Assembly: GCF_003628505.1 (NCBI RefSeq)
Contig: NZ_RBZP01000002.1
Coordinates: forward strand, 62,001 to 126,000
From: Oceanobacillus halophilus
GTDB lineage: Bacteria > Bacillota > Bacilli > Bacillales > Amphibacillaceae
Direction: 5' to 3'
Length of the DNA: 64,000 bases
Below, piece by piece: positions 43,899 through 52,883 of this stretch. The notes beneath the pieces are model-generated. The model was given only the letters and a program-made list of their open reading frames with translations. It ran no database searches and was not told the origin of the DNA. Position 1 is the first letter of the stretch. Every line of letters starts with the position of its first letter. The position numbers and the translations under genes were made by a program.

Positions 43899-44027
43899 AT
43901 TTATATGCACATACATTTTTCTATTCTACCCATACAGATAATGAAAAATAAGAAAAGTACCCAACCAAATTGCTGGAAACTTTTTTAATCGTAGGGTTCG
44001 TTCCTTTTTAGCTATGTTGGAATTGAT

Positions 44028-44490
44028 AATTGATAGAGATTCTTAATAACTTGAATTCAGAGTAATGTGCTTAACCTCGCTACGGAAATACACTACGCTT
44101 TCCGCGGGGAGCTAGTGAGCCTCCTTCGTGCTGTCGCACTACGTAGTCTCACCGATGCTCTTCTTCCCGCAGGAGTCTCCGTGTATTTCCTTCGCTGTAT
44201 GTCTGCTCTACATAAATAAGGAATATGAAGATATGTTGTTTTTAAACGTGATTTCACGAGTTATAAACTAAAAAAACTTGAGCATCTATCTTAGCGGAGG
44301 CAGAATACGGAGACTCCTGCGGGAATAGCACATGTCCAGACCTGAGTAGCGGTGGTTTTTCCGCGAGGAGGCTGAGGCCGTGCCCGTGGAAAGGGAAGTA
44401 TTCTGCCGGAGCGAATGATCGCACAAATCAAACATAAGTGTGAGTGAGAGCTACACTATTCTGAATTACAGATATCAACAGTCTATACAA
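44028..44490. repeat. Dispersed inverted-repeat element, copy D (most complete)
   Basis: It has outer terminal repeats: AATTGATAGAGATTC region at left, and at right the inverse of TTGTATAGACTGTTGATATC. Left module: CGCTACGGAAATACACTACG ... GCTTTCCGCGGGGAGC ... CCCGCAGGAGTCTCCGTGTA. Right module: GCGGAGGCAGAATACGGAGA ... GAGGAGGCTGAGGCCGTGCC ... GAAGTATTCTGCCGGAGCG. The right module is roughly the reverse complement of the left. No open frame of note. It fills most of the gap between minJ and uvrB. Confidence 0.9.
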
Positions 44491-44525
44491 ATACAATATT
44501 AACTATAAAACGTAATCAGTCATAC

Positions 44526-44560
44526 AAAAAGACTTCCATCTATAAGATGAAAGTCTTTTT
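44526..44560 (-). terminator. Terminator after minJ
   Basis: A 15-bp stem (AAAAAGACTTCCATC / GATGAAAGTCTTTTT, one wobble) with a 5-nt loop; five T then GTATG on the minus strand. Confidence 0.88.
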
Positions 44561-44567
44561 GTTGGAA

Positions 44568-45758
44568 TTAATTTACTTTTTTCATTTTTTCTCGGTGTGG
44601 TCGTTCTGCGAAAACTAATCCTAATTCATGGTGATCTCCTTCATATAAAGCGCCTTGGACAAAACGCACTTCCCCTGCGTCATCCAATACATCCAATTTA
44701 AAGTAAGCACCACTATTATGTAGGGCGAGATAAAATTGCTTCACATTTGAAACCCTTATTCCATTAACTTTTGAAATAGTCTCACCTACTAATAAATCAA
44801 GACGGTCTGCTGGTGTATTTGGAATAATACTTAAAATCTTTAATCCTTCATTTTCTGGATGGAAATATGGCACCCTTAAACGCTCTCCATTTCTGAATCG
44901 GTAATTAAGGTATTCTTTTCCAACTATGGCAAGGACAACAACCACTAAAGACAGCCAGCTAATAAAAATACTTCCAATTGCCAAACCTGTTAATATAACC
45001 CCAAACAACGCAATATATTTCGCAAGCTTTTGGGCTGCCTGCATAGGCATGCTTCCCTTAGCAATGTAGTCAAAACCAATTATAAGTGGAAATAATACCA
45101 ACCCATAGGACTCTCCATTTATGGTCAGATAAGGCCATACACCATCCATAGGAGGCAATGAACCTACAGGTATTAGCGAAAAAAATGGAATGATGGTCAT
45201 TTTTTTTAATCGTGCCTGTCCAATCCATATTCCACGATTGCTTAGTGCAAGACTTGGAAACGTCCTATTTCGATGAATACGTCCAATCATAATCGCTTCG
45301 ACTATTAAGAGCAACCCTATAAGAATAGATAAAGCCGTAAAATTCGCTTCTGAAAAAAGCTCTTTACTTAACAACGATTGATTTTCCAGTATAAAAGGCA
45401 TAAATAATAGCAATAAATAGGTTATTCCAATGGTATATACAGCAGATAGCATGGTAAATCTCATAGTAATACTTAATAAAATAACAACGATACTCAATAG
45501 TAACAACGTTTCATAATGAAATACCATTCCTGCACCTAATGTAACGAGTGATAGAATGATACCACTTATGATGGCAAATCTCAAAGTACCTTTCCATTCC
45601 GAAAAAACGTCAAAAATTTTGAAACCAAAATCTAGCCTTTCTTGTTTAATCCGCCTATATCCAGCCAATATAACTAATATAAAGGACCAATATACGAGCG
45701 GATTTAAGAATAATCTACCTACCCCTTTTGCAGCTTCTATAAGCCATATCTCTATCAA
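44568..45758 (-). CDS. minJ: PDZ-domain membrane protein MinJ-like (cell division topology)
   Basis: 396 aa with an N-terminal half of about seven or eight membrane segments and a C-terminal PDZ domain (GLKILSIIPNTPADRLDLLV, GETISKVNGIRVSNVKQF, about residues 300-365). In B. subtilis MinJ bridges DivIVA and MinD to keep division off the poles. Length (B. subtilis 397 aa), topology and position between uvrBA and ctpB agree. Sequence identity to MinJ was not measured, so the specific role is inferred from synteny. Confidence 0.82.
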   Translation of the reverse strand: MIEIWLIEAAKGVGRLFLNPLVYWSFILVILAGYRRIKQERLDFGFKIFDVFSEWKGTLRFAIISGIILSLVTLGAGMVFHYETLLLLSIVVILLSITMRFTMLSAVYTIGITYLLLLFMPFILENQSLLSKELFSEANFTALSILIGLLLIVEAIMIGRIHRNRTFPSLALSNRGIWIGQARLKKMTIIPFFSLIPVGSLPPMDGVWPYLTINGESYGLVLFPLIIGFDYIAKGSMPMQAAQKLAKYIALFGVILTGLAIGSIFISWLSLVVVVLAIVGKEYLNYRFRNGERLRVPYFHPENEGLKILSIIPNTPADRLDLLVGETISKVNGIRVSNVKQFYLALHNSGAYFKLDVLDDAGEVRFVQGALYEGDHHELGLVFAERPHREKMKKVN

Positions 45759-45863
45759 TCAAATCACACCTTCCATAATCGGACACTGCCTATCATTCTT
45801 ATCTATATCTATTTCAATATGATAATAAACCATCCTACTATTTAATTGGATTATACCACAAAA

Positions 45864-45888
45864 AATCCGTGAGAATATCTCACGGATT
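45864..45888 (-). terminator. Terminator after ctpB
   Basis: A perfect 11-bp stem AATCCGTGAGA / TCTCACGGATT with a 3-nt loop and TTTTTTG on the minus strand. Confidence 0.9.
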
Positions 45889-45898
45889 CGATTTTCAT

Positions 45899-47365
45899 CT
45901 ATTTATACAACTCTTTCAATGCTCTTCCTAATTGTTCATCGTCCTTACCATCACGAATTTGTTCAACTACCATCGCTTCAATAAGGCCCGCAGTATTTTC
46001 GTCAACAATCCCTGTAGTTTCTACATCATTGTCATTTTGGAATTGTTTTACAGCTTCTTCCGTTTCCTCACTAAAATACCCGTCTGTTCGTCCAGTTTCA
46101 TATCCAAGTCCATTAAGCATAATTTGCAAATTCCCAATTGCTTCATCAGACTGATCCAATTTAAATGTATCTTCTACCAAGATAGGATTGGAGTAGTAAT
46201 AATCAGGCTGATCTACTTCAATCGTTGGCTCAACACCTACTTCATTTATCCACTCACCATTTGGAGAGAGCCATTTATTTGTTGTTAACTTAATAGAGCT
46301 GCCGTCCCCTAATGGAACAGCTTGTTGAACAGTCCCTTTTCCAAAACTGCTGTGACCAACAATATCATATCCCATTTCCTTCATGGCAACAGCCAAAATT
46401 TCAGAAGCTGATGCACTTCCTTCGTCAATAAGTATACTAATTGGATATGGTTTCTTTTCTGCAAGATCAGAATAATATGGTGTTTTATTCCCATCAGCAT
46501 CTTCTATTTGGAGATATGGAATATCCTTTGGAACAAATTCCCTTAACATATCTTCAATTACATTTAGAAGCCCTCCTGGATTTCCTCTTACATCAATAAC
46601 TAATCCTTCTATCCCTTCATTTTCGAGCATCTCTAACTGCTCCTCAAACTCTGTAAAAGTGTTCTCAGAGAAATTAGTTATTTCTAGAATGCCTGTTTTC
46701 TTCCCATCAACTGCCTCCATTTTATTGTAAACCGTTTCGACTGGAATTTCATCTCGAACAATCGTCACTTCAAACGGTTCTGAAACACCAGCACGCCGAA
46801 CTTCTATAACTACTTCCGATCCCTTTTCCCCACGAATTTTTGAAACAGCCTCATTTAAATTTAGACCTTCTAGACTTTCACCATCAACAGATAATACTTC
46901 ATCATTTGGTCGAATTCCTGCTTTTTCAGCTGGAGAATCTTTAATTGGAGCAACAATTGTCACAACTCCGTTCACCATACTAACTTCTGCTCCAATCCCC
47001 TCAAATGAAGATTCAATCTGATCATTAAACTGACTCATCATTTCTACATCCATGTAGGAGCTATGGGGATCTTCTAGTTTTGCTAGCATCCCTTCAATTG
47101 CTCCTTCTATCAACTGCTGGTCCTCAACATCCTCAATGTAATTGTTTTGGATTAAGGAAAAAGCTTGCGCTACTTTTGTCATACTGCCAGGCATTTCTTC
47201 TGCTTGATTATTATTATTGCTAAAGATTGGAGCATCATCCGCTGCTGCTTGCTCTTTGCTGCTCTCATCTGATTGTGCTAGTTTTACACCCGAGTATGCT
47301 CCAGCAAACCCTAAAAGTAAAGCCCCAACCAGTATGACAATAATATGCGATTTTTTTAACTTCAT
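45899..47365 (-). CDS. ctpB: Carboxyl-terminal processing protease (CtpB family, S41)
   Basis: Secreted, membrane-anchored serine protease; B. subtilis CtpB cleaves SpoIVFA to trigger sigma-K activation in sporulation. 488 aa: N-terminal anchor (residues 7-25), PDZ domain with IRPNDEVLSVDGESLEGL, S41 core with catalytic Ser in DEGSASASEIL and Lys in SSFGKGTVQQ, and a C-terminal peptidoglycan-binding domain (LQIMLNGLGYETGRTDGYFS). Position after the ftsEX region and before minJ matches yvjB/ctpB. A general CtpA-like role is the alternative. Confidence 0.9.
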   Translation of the reverse strand: MKLKKSHIIVILVGALLLGFAGAYSGVKLAQSDESSKEQAAADDAPIFSNNNNQAEEMPGSMTKVAQAFSLIQNNYIEDVEDQQLIEGAIEGMLAKLEDPHSSYMDVEMMSQFNDQIESSFEGIGAEVSMVNGVVTIVAPIKDSPAEKAGIRPNDEVLSVDGESLEGLNLNEAVSKIRGEKGSEVVIEVRRAGVSEPFEVTIVRDEIPVETVYNKMEAVDGKKTGILEITNFSENTFTEFEEQLEMLENEGIEGLVIDVRGNPGGLLNVIEDMLREFVPKDIPYLQIEDADGNKTPYYSDLAEKKPYPISILIDEGSASASEILAVAMKEMGYDIVGHSSFGKGTVQQAVPLGDGSSIKLTTNKWLSPNGEWINEVGVEPTIEVDQPDYYYSNPILVEDTFKLDQSDEAIGNLQIMLNGLGYETGRTDGYFSEETEEAVKQFQNDNDVETTGIVDENTAGLIEAMVVEQIRDGKDDEQLGRALKELYK

Positions 47366-47573
47366 ATTTCCACCTCTGCATCTATAATAAACTTTTACTT
47401 TCTGCCTACTTACAGTTGTTGTTATCTTACCCCTTATAACAAGTGACTGTTACAAGCATAAGATCCTTCCACAAAATTCTATAGTTACACCTTCTTATGT
47501 AATATCTAAAAGCATATCATTTTATGCAGAATATGACTATATTTTTATACGATATTATTTTCAACTTATACAG

Positions 47574-47605
47574 AAAGGCATCGACCAACATGGTCAGATG
47601 CCTTT
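47574..47605 (-). terminator. Terminator after the M23 hydrolase gene
   Basis: AAAGGCATC / GATGCCTTT 9-bp stem extended inside by GACC / GGTC with a one-base bulge. The U-tract (TTTCTGT) is weak. Confidence 0.6.
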
Positions 47606-47625
47606 GATTGTTTCTTATTTAATAC

Positions 47626-49005
47626 TTATGGTAAATAAGCACGTGGATTTACAGCATTGCTATCTCCATTCCATCCACCTTTGTGAAGTTCAAAATGTAA
47701 GTGTGGTCCTGTAGAATTCCCGGTATTACCTGATGCTCCGATAACTTGTCCAGCACTTACCGTACTTCCCGCAGAGACTGATATAGAGCTTAAATGTGCA
47801 TACATAGTTGTGTAAGTAACTCCATCAATTGAATGAGCAATTAATACAACATTACCATAACCATTCATAGACCCATCAAATTCTGTGTTTGTTTGAATGA
47901 CTACACCTGGTGCAGCCGTTTTAATTGGTGTACCCACTGATACAGCAAAGTCTAAACCTCGATGAAGTTTTCCCCATCTTTGTCCAAATGGAGAAGATAT
48001 GGTACTTGCTGGTGCTGGCCAACCAATAGTCCCACTTCCACTGCTTTGTTCTGAGGGTGCTGATGCAGTGTTTGAAGTACTCTCATTTGATGCTGAAGAT
48101 TCATTTGCTTTAGATTGTTTTTCTTTTTCTTCTTTCTCTTTTGCCAATTGCTCTAGCTTCGTTTTTTCTTGTTGTGCGAGTTCTTTTGCTTTCTCAATAG
48201 CAGAAGCTTGAGCAGCTAATATAGCTTTTTCATCCTCAATGGATACCTTGTATTCCTCAAGCTCTTTATGTTCCTCTTCTAACTGAGCCATTAGTGTTTC
48301 TTTTTCTGCTAACTGATCTGCCAATTGATCTTTTAGTGCCACTAGTTCTATTTTCTGCGACTCTAGATTTTCTTTTTTCGCAGTTACTGTAACTTTCTTC
48401 TCTTCAACTTCTTTTTTATCCGCTTCTAGTTTCTCCTTATCCTTTTTCTGTTGTTCCATAATTTCTTTATCGGAATCCATAATCTTATTTATAGATATGG
48501 TTCTGCTAATAAAATCCCCGAAACTTTGGGCTCCAAAAATAACTTCTATGTAATTCATTTCTCCACCATTTTGCTGAATAGAGCGTAGTCGATCTTTTAA
48601 TAACTTATCCCGTCTTTCAATCCGTTCTTCTAATTCTTTAATACCCTCTTTTAACTCTGCTATTCTATCTGTTAGTTCGTCAATCTCTTGGTTTGTTTTC
48701 TCTATTTCATTTTCTTTTGCTTTAATATCGTTTCTCGTATTGGTTAAATCATTATCAATCGTATTAATTTCCTGCTCAACATTCTTTTGTTCCTTTTTAT
48801 TTTCCTCAATTTTGTTTTGTGTCTCTTCTTTTTCGTTTGTAAGATCACTATCTTTATTATTTAATTCTTCTTTCTCTTTTTCTAATTCTTTAATTTCTTT
48901 ATCTAATTCACTAGTAGATTGCTCAGCTGATACGGTTATATCATTTGTAATACTTATTGATATAATCAAGCTTGCTATAAGCACATAAGAAAATAACTTT
49001 TTCAT
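47626..49005 (-). CDS. Murein hydrolase activator / M23 peptidase (EnvC-like), FtsEX-associated
   Basis: 459-aa secreted protein. The signal peptide covers residues 1-30. A long charged coiled coil (about 30-275, with NGGEMNYIEVIFGAQSFGDF in the middle) follows, then a Ser/Glu-rich linker and a C-terminal LytM/M23 domain. That domain has zinc ligands visible in HRGLDFAVSVGTPI and GPHLHFELHKGG. FtsEX controls such coiled-coil hydrolases (CwlO in Bacillus, EnvC in E. coli), and the gene directly follows ftsX. ATG 49005 is preceded by GGAGGAGG; seven upstream codons are unsupported. Confidence 0.9.
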   Translation of the reverse strand: MKKLFSYVLIASLIISISITNDITVSAEQSTSELDKEIKELEKEKEELNNKDSDLTNEKEETQNKIEENKKEQKNVEQEINTIDNDLTNTRNDIKAKENEIEKTNQEIDELTDRIAELKEGIKELEERIERRDKLLKDRLRSIQQNGGEMNYIEVIFGAQSFGDFISRTISINKIMDSDKEIMEQQKKDKEKLEADKKEVEEKKVTVTAKKENLESQKIELVALKDQLADQLAEKETLMAQLEEEHKELEEYKVSIEDEKAILAAQASAIEKAKELAQQEKTKLEQLAKEKEEKEKQSKANESSASNESTSNTASAPSEQSSGSGTIGWPAPASTISSPFGQRWGKLHRGLDFAVSVGTPIKTAAPGVVIQTNTEFDGSMNGYGNVVLIAHSIDGVTYTTMYAHLSSISVSAGSTVSAGQVIGASGNTGNSTGPHLHFELHKGGWNGDSNAVNPRAYLP

Positions 49006-49052
49006 TACAATTTTTTCCTCCTCCACTTAATTTGCTCCTGACGATATTTTAG

Positions 49053-49095
49053 AAGGCCCAACTTGATTCTCCTTCGTAAAAGGAGAATCGGCCTT
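49053..49095 (-). terminator. Hairpin between ftsX and the M23 gene
   Basis: A 10-bp stem GATTCTCCTT / AAGGAGAATC with loop CGTAA, with AAGGCC / GGCCTT outside and a one-sided bulge. There is no real U-tract, so it may be an mRNA processing/stability hairpin separating the ftsEX and hydrolase parts rather than a terminator. Confidence 0.45.
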
Positions 49096-49113
49096 ATTAT
49101 ATTCATTTTTCTA

Positions 49114-50007
49114 TTAAACTCTTAAAAACTTGCGAATACTCATAATGCTTCCCCAAATTCCAATTACAGCTCCAATTACTAGAATCATTAGAGAAAGCTG
49201 CCATGCAAATGGATTGTAAGGCAATATTTCTACAAAGCTAAATGAGAGCTCGCCTATCAAGTTAGCTTCCAGATAATAATACCCAACCATAATTATTACA
49301 ATTGGAAGAATAGACCCGAGTATACCTAGTAACATCCCTTCAACAAAGAATGGCCACCTGATGAACCAATTGGTAGCACCTACCAATTTCATAATCCCTA
49401 TTTCACGACTGCGAGCCATAATAGTTAATTTAATGGTGTTCGAAATAAGGAATATAGCAGTAAATACTAAGGCAACAATTAATATTAAGCCAATGGTTCT
49501 CGCATAATTGTTAAATTTGAAAAGTTGATCTACCACGTCTTGTCCGTATACTACCTTATCAACGTGATTCAGCTTTTCTATCTCTTCTGCAATGTTTTCC
49601 GTGTCTTGCGGATCAGCCGCTCTAACAATAAAAGTATGGTTTAAAGGATTATCCTGTTCAAGTAACTTCCAGGCTTCTCCTTCTTCACCCATTCCTTCAA
49701 TTAGTTTATTTAATTCATCGGAATTGGAAGAAAAAACAACTGTATCCACTCCATGGATTTGCTCTAATTGTTCCCCTAATTCCAGAACGGCATCTTCATC
49801 TGCCGTGAGATCAATTAATGTTTGAATTTCTACATCATCTTCTATGTTTTTTGCCATTTCATTTAAATTCAACATTAAGGCAAGAAACACAGCAACCAAG
49901 ATCAATGTTGTGGTAACTGCTCCGACTGAAGCAAACGTCATCCAACCATTACGAATAATGTTCGTACTTCCTACTCGTATATGTCTTAAAAATGTTCTAA
50001 ACTTCAT
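49114..50007 (-). CDS. ftsX: Cell division / cell wall regulator FtsX
   Basis: Integral membrane partner of FtsE. 297 aa with four membrane segments (about residues 23-45, 170-195, 220-245, 265-287) and an external domain of about 120 residues between the first two. RTFLRHIRVGSTNIIRNGWM is the family N-terminus. ATG 50007 gives the B. subtilis length and lies 9 nt after GAGGAG, overlapping the ftsE end; an ATG 6 nt upstream is too close to the RBS. With FtsE it activates the coiled-coil hydrolase. Confidence 0.95.
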   Translation of the reverse strand: MKFRTFLRHIRVGSTNIIRNGWMTFASVGAVTTTLILVAVFLALMLNLNEMAKNIEDDVEIQTLIDLTADEDAVLELGEQLEQIHGVDTVVFSSNSDELNKLIEGMGEEGEAWKLLEQDNPLNHTFIVRAADPQDTENIAEEIEKLNHVDKVVYGQDVVDQLFKFNNYARTIGLILIVALVFTAIFLISNTIKLTIMARSREIGIMKLVGATNWFIRWPFFVEGMLLGILGSILPIVIIMVGYYYLEANLIGELSFSFVEILPYNPFAWQLSLMILVIGAVIGIWGSIMSIRKFLRV

Positions 50008-50683
50008 AACCATATTCTCCTCGTTGCTCATCTCTAGCGATTATTCCATCTTCAATTGCAATTACTCGCTTTTTGAATCGATTCACAATTTCTTTACTAT
50101 GGGTAGCCATAATAATAGTTGTACCACTGTCATTAACCGATTCAAGAGTTCTTAAAATATCTAAAGATGTATCAGGATCCAAGTTTCCTGTTGGTTCATC
50201 TGCAATAACTATTTTGGGATGATTAACGATGGCGCGAGCAATTGAAATTCGTTGCTGTTCCCCACCTGAGAGCTCATTTGGTGTAAACCTTGCTTTATTT
50301 TTTAATCCAACTACCTCTAGTACTTCCATCACGCGTTTACGGATATTACGTGGAGATTCTTCGATTACTTCTAAAGCGAATGCAATATTTTCATAGACTG
50401 TTAGTTTTGGAAGCAGTTTAAAGTCCTGAAATACTACACCAATATCCCGACGCAAATAAGGTACCTTTTTCTCTTTTATTTCTGCCAAATTAATATCATT
50501 TATAATAATGGACCCACCGGATGGTTTTTCTTCACGATATATTAATTTAATAAATGTCGATTTACCTGCACCACTAGGGCCTACAATATAGACAAATTCA
50601 CCTTGCTGTATATCAACACTTACCCCATTAAGAGCAGTGACTCCATTTGCATACGTTTTATAGACATCTTTCATTGCTATCAT
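49997..50683 (-). CDS. ftsE: ABC ATPase FtsE
   Basis: Cytoplasmic ATPase of the FtsEX complex. 228 aa. Walker A GPSGAGKST, Q-loop VVFQDFKLLPKL, signature LSGGEQQRISIARA, Walker B IVIADEPTGNLDPDTS, switch His MATHSKEIV. ATG 50683 follows AAAGGTGAT and matches the B. subtilis start; four upstream codons are excluded. Overlaps ftsX by 11 nt. Confidence 0.96.
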   Translation of the reverse strand: MIAMKDVYKTYANGVTALNGVSVDIQQGEFVYIVGPSGAGKSTFIKLIYREEKPSGGSIIINDINLAEIKEKKVPYLRRDIGVVFQDFKLLPKLTVYENIAFALEVIEESPRNIRKRVMEVLEVVGLKNKARFTPNELSGGEQQRISIARAIVNHPKIVIADEPTGNLDPDTSLDILRTLESVNDSGTTIIMATHSKEIVNRFKKRVIAIEDGIIARDEQRGEYGYEV

Positions 50684-50945
50684 TTTATAAATCACCTTTG
50701 CAATTTGATTTTCAATCTGAATTCACTTTACTGATTTTCATACTTCATGAAAATTACTCTAATCCACAATCAGTCTTTTAACATTATATCATTTTTCGGC
50801 ATAATTTTTAGGTATAAAATTATTACATTTATATTTCATTGTTGAAACCTATTTGTATTTGTTGAAATATGTCATATCGAAAGCGACCTGTCGACAAAAA
50901 CAAACTTTATAATCTCAACATTTACTAAAAGAGACAAATAAAAAA

Positions 50946-50971
50946 AGCCTCGGTATGTATATACCCAGACT
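50946..50971 (-). terminator. Terminator after cccB
   Basis: A 10-bp stem with one mismatch and one wobble (AGTCTGGGTA / TACCGAGGCT on minus) followed by seven T. Confidence 0.8.
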
Positions 50972-50990
50972 TTTTCTATTATTTTAATTT

Positions 50991-51368
50991 TTACTGTTTT
51001 TCAGCTAACCAATTTGATAAACTATCTAAATCTTCACCTGTTACTTGTTTTTGTGCGGGCATTCCGCCAATACCTTCTTGAATGATATCTGCGATTTCCT
51101 CTGCTGAAAGTTTAGAACCAATTTGGTTCAATTCAGGTCCAGCGCCACCAGACAAATCAGCTCCGTGACAACCAGCACAATTCGCTGCATACACTTCTTC
51201 ACCTGCTGAAGCATCTACGGTACCACCTTCTGTTTCAGAATCACCATTTTGCTCCTCTGTAGCAGTATCCCCGTTATCAGCCGGTTCTTCTGCGCCATCA
51301 TCACCGCCACAAGCAGCTAGTGTTAATACGGTTCCAAATAGAATTGCTACTAACCATTTTTTCATCAT
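50991..51368 (-). CDS. cccB: Cytochrome c-551 lipoprotein (CccB type)
   Basis: Small membrane-anchored electron carrier. 125 aa. Lipoprotein signal ending LAAC (Cys20), acidic linker (residues 21-55), then the covalent heme site CAGCH (Cys64, Cys67, His68) and the axial Met in GIGGMPAQ. The acidic, Gly/Ala-poor linker fits the Bacillus c-551 lipoproteins. GGAGG lies 6 nt before ATG 51368; the next ATG is equally possible. Located between ftsEX and prfB as in B. subtilis. Confidence 0.94.
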   Translation of the reverse strand: MMKKWLVAILFGTVLTLAACGGDDGAEEPADNGDTATEEQNGDSETEGGTVDASAGEEVYAANCAGCHGADLSGGAGPELNQIGSKLSAEEIADIIQEGIGGMPAQKQVTGEDLDSLSNWLAEKQ

Positions 51369-51544
51369 GCTTATCCTCCCAACTTGTCATTATATATGTT
51401 ATCAATGTTATTATACCCCTATTATTCAATTTTAAAAAAGAGGCTTAAAAACACTTTTCCACGCTATATACACTGAAAACACTGGCACATCAAGGCTTTT
51501 GGATAAATATGGCAAATTTTCGAAAATATGGTAAAAACAATAAT

Positions 51545-51577
51545 AGAGGTCATCCAATAAAAAAATGGATAACCTCT
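51545..51577 (-). terminator. Terminator after prfB
   Basis: A 12-bp stem AGAGGTCATCCA / TGGATAACCTCT (one wobble) followed on minus by ATTATTGTTTTT. Confidence 0.7.
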
Positions 51578-51583
51578 TAACAG

Positions 51584-52685
51584 TTAATTTAGTTGTAATC
51601 TGAGGTATGCATCAATAAATGGTTCAAGTTCCCCGTCCATTACCGATTGAGTATTCCCAACTTCCATATTAGTTCTATGATCTTTTACCATGGAATAAGG
51701 GTGGAAGACATAGGAACGAATTTGACTTCCCCAGCCAATCTCCTTTTGTTCTCCACGTATCTCTGCTAATTCTTGCTGCTGTTTTTCAATTTCTAACTGG
51801 TAGAGCTTTGATTTTAACATTTTCATTGCAGCTTCACGGTTTTTTATTTGTGAACGTTCATTTTGACAAGTAACAATTGTATTCGTTGGTAAATGGGTAA
51901 TACGAACTGCCGAATCTGTCGTATTAACGTGCTGACCTCCAGCTCCACTTGCGCGGTAGGTATCAATTTTCAAGTCCTCTGTCTTAATATCAATATCCAC
52001 ATCGTCCGTCATTTCTGGGGTCACATCACACGAAACAAAAGAGGTGTGACGTCTGCCTGAAGAGTCAAATGGTGAGATACGAACTAATCGGTGAACTCCT
52101 TTTTCAGCTTTTAAATACCCGTAAGCGTTATGACCCTTAATAAGAAGAGTAACACTTTTCACCCCTGCTTCTTCTCCAGGTAAATAATCCAACGTTTCCA
52201 CTTTAAAACCTTGATTTTCCGCCCAGCGCTGATACATTCTTAACAACATGCTAGCCCAGTCCTGTGACTCCGTTCCACCAGCACCAGGATGCAGTTCTAA
52301 TATGGCATTATTTGCATCGTATGGCTCACTTAATAGTAGTTGCAATTCGAACGCGTTAATATCTTTTATGAAAGATTCCATTTCCGTATTCAAATCGTCG
52401 TATAACTCTTCATCATTCTCTTCCTTCACTAATTCATAAGACACTTCCATGTCTTCATGGCGTTCTTCTATTTCTTCAAAGCTGGTAATGTAATCCTTTA
52501 AATAGTTAGATTCATTTATTACTTTTTGCGCATTATTTTGATCATCCCAAAAATCTGGCGAAGTCATCATTTGTTCAAGCTCTTTCACGCGTTCTCTTTT
52601 CCAATCTAAGTCAAAGAGACCCCCTAAAATCTTCAATACGTGAAGCTATTTTATCTAATTCATTTCTAATTTCTGCTAATTCCAT
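51584..52685 (-). CDS. prfB: Peptide chain release factor 2, with programmed +1 frameshift
   Basis: Recognises UGA/UAA stop codons; GGQ motif in [19 protein letters not shown]. It is made from two frames. The first 24 codons begin at ATG 52685 (after GAGGTGAT) and reach AGG GGG TCT CTT TGA C. Skipping base 52613 joins to the long frame starting DLDWKRE at 52612. The product is 366 aa, the B. subtilis length. The AGGGGG Shine-Dalgarno-like stimulator and CTT-TGA-C slippery site are exactly the classic autoregulatory element. Downstream of secA. Confidence 0.95.
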
Positions 52686-52732
52686 ATGATTATCACCTCT
52701 GTTAATATATATACAATTAAATACCCAAGCAG

Positions 52733-52874
52733 TAAGAGGCAGGAACACAAGTAAAGTGTTTAAACTCATATACAAACCATGTGCTACTTAGTGAAATAAA
52801 TTTCCGAAGCGGTTTTTATCCACCACACAGGTTCGGGTTTTACTTTGAGCAAATACTTTCGTCCCAGCCTCTTA
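52733..52874. repeat. 142-bp element with inverted ends between prfB and secA
   Basis: The ends TAAGAGGCAGGAAC (52733) and GTCCCAGCCTCTTA (52861) are near-perfect inverted repeats of 14 nt, enclosing about 110 nt without a frame. Similar GAGGCTGGGAC-ended intergenic sequences are, from memory, frequent in Bacillaceae. It lies just after the secA stop and may fold in the secA-prfB mRNA. Confidence 0.5.
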
Positions 52875-52883
52875 AGCAAACAA

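Noticed and set aside
51584-52636. prfB as a truncated gene starting MKILGG
   Set aside because: Upstream frame with RBS and the AGGGGG...CTTTGAC frameshift site explains the full-length product.
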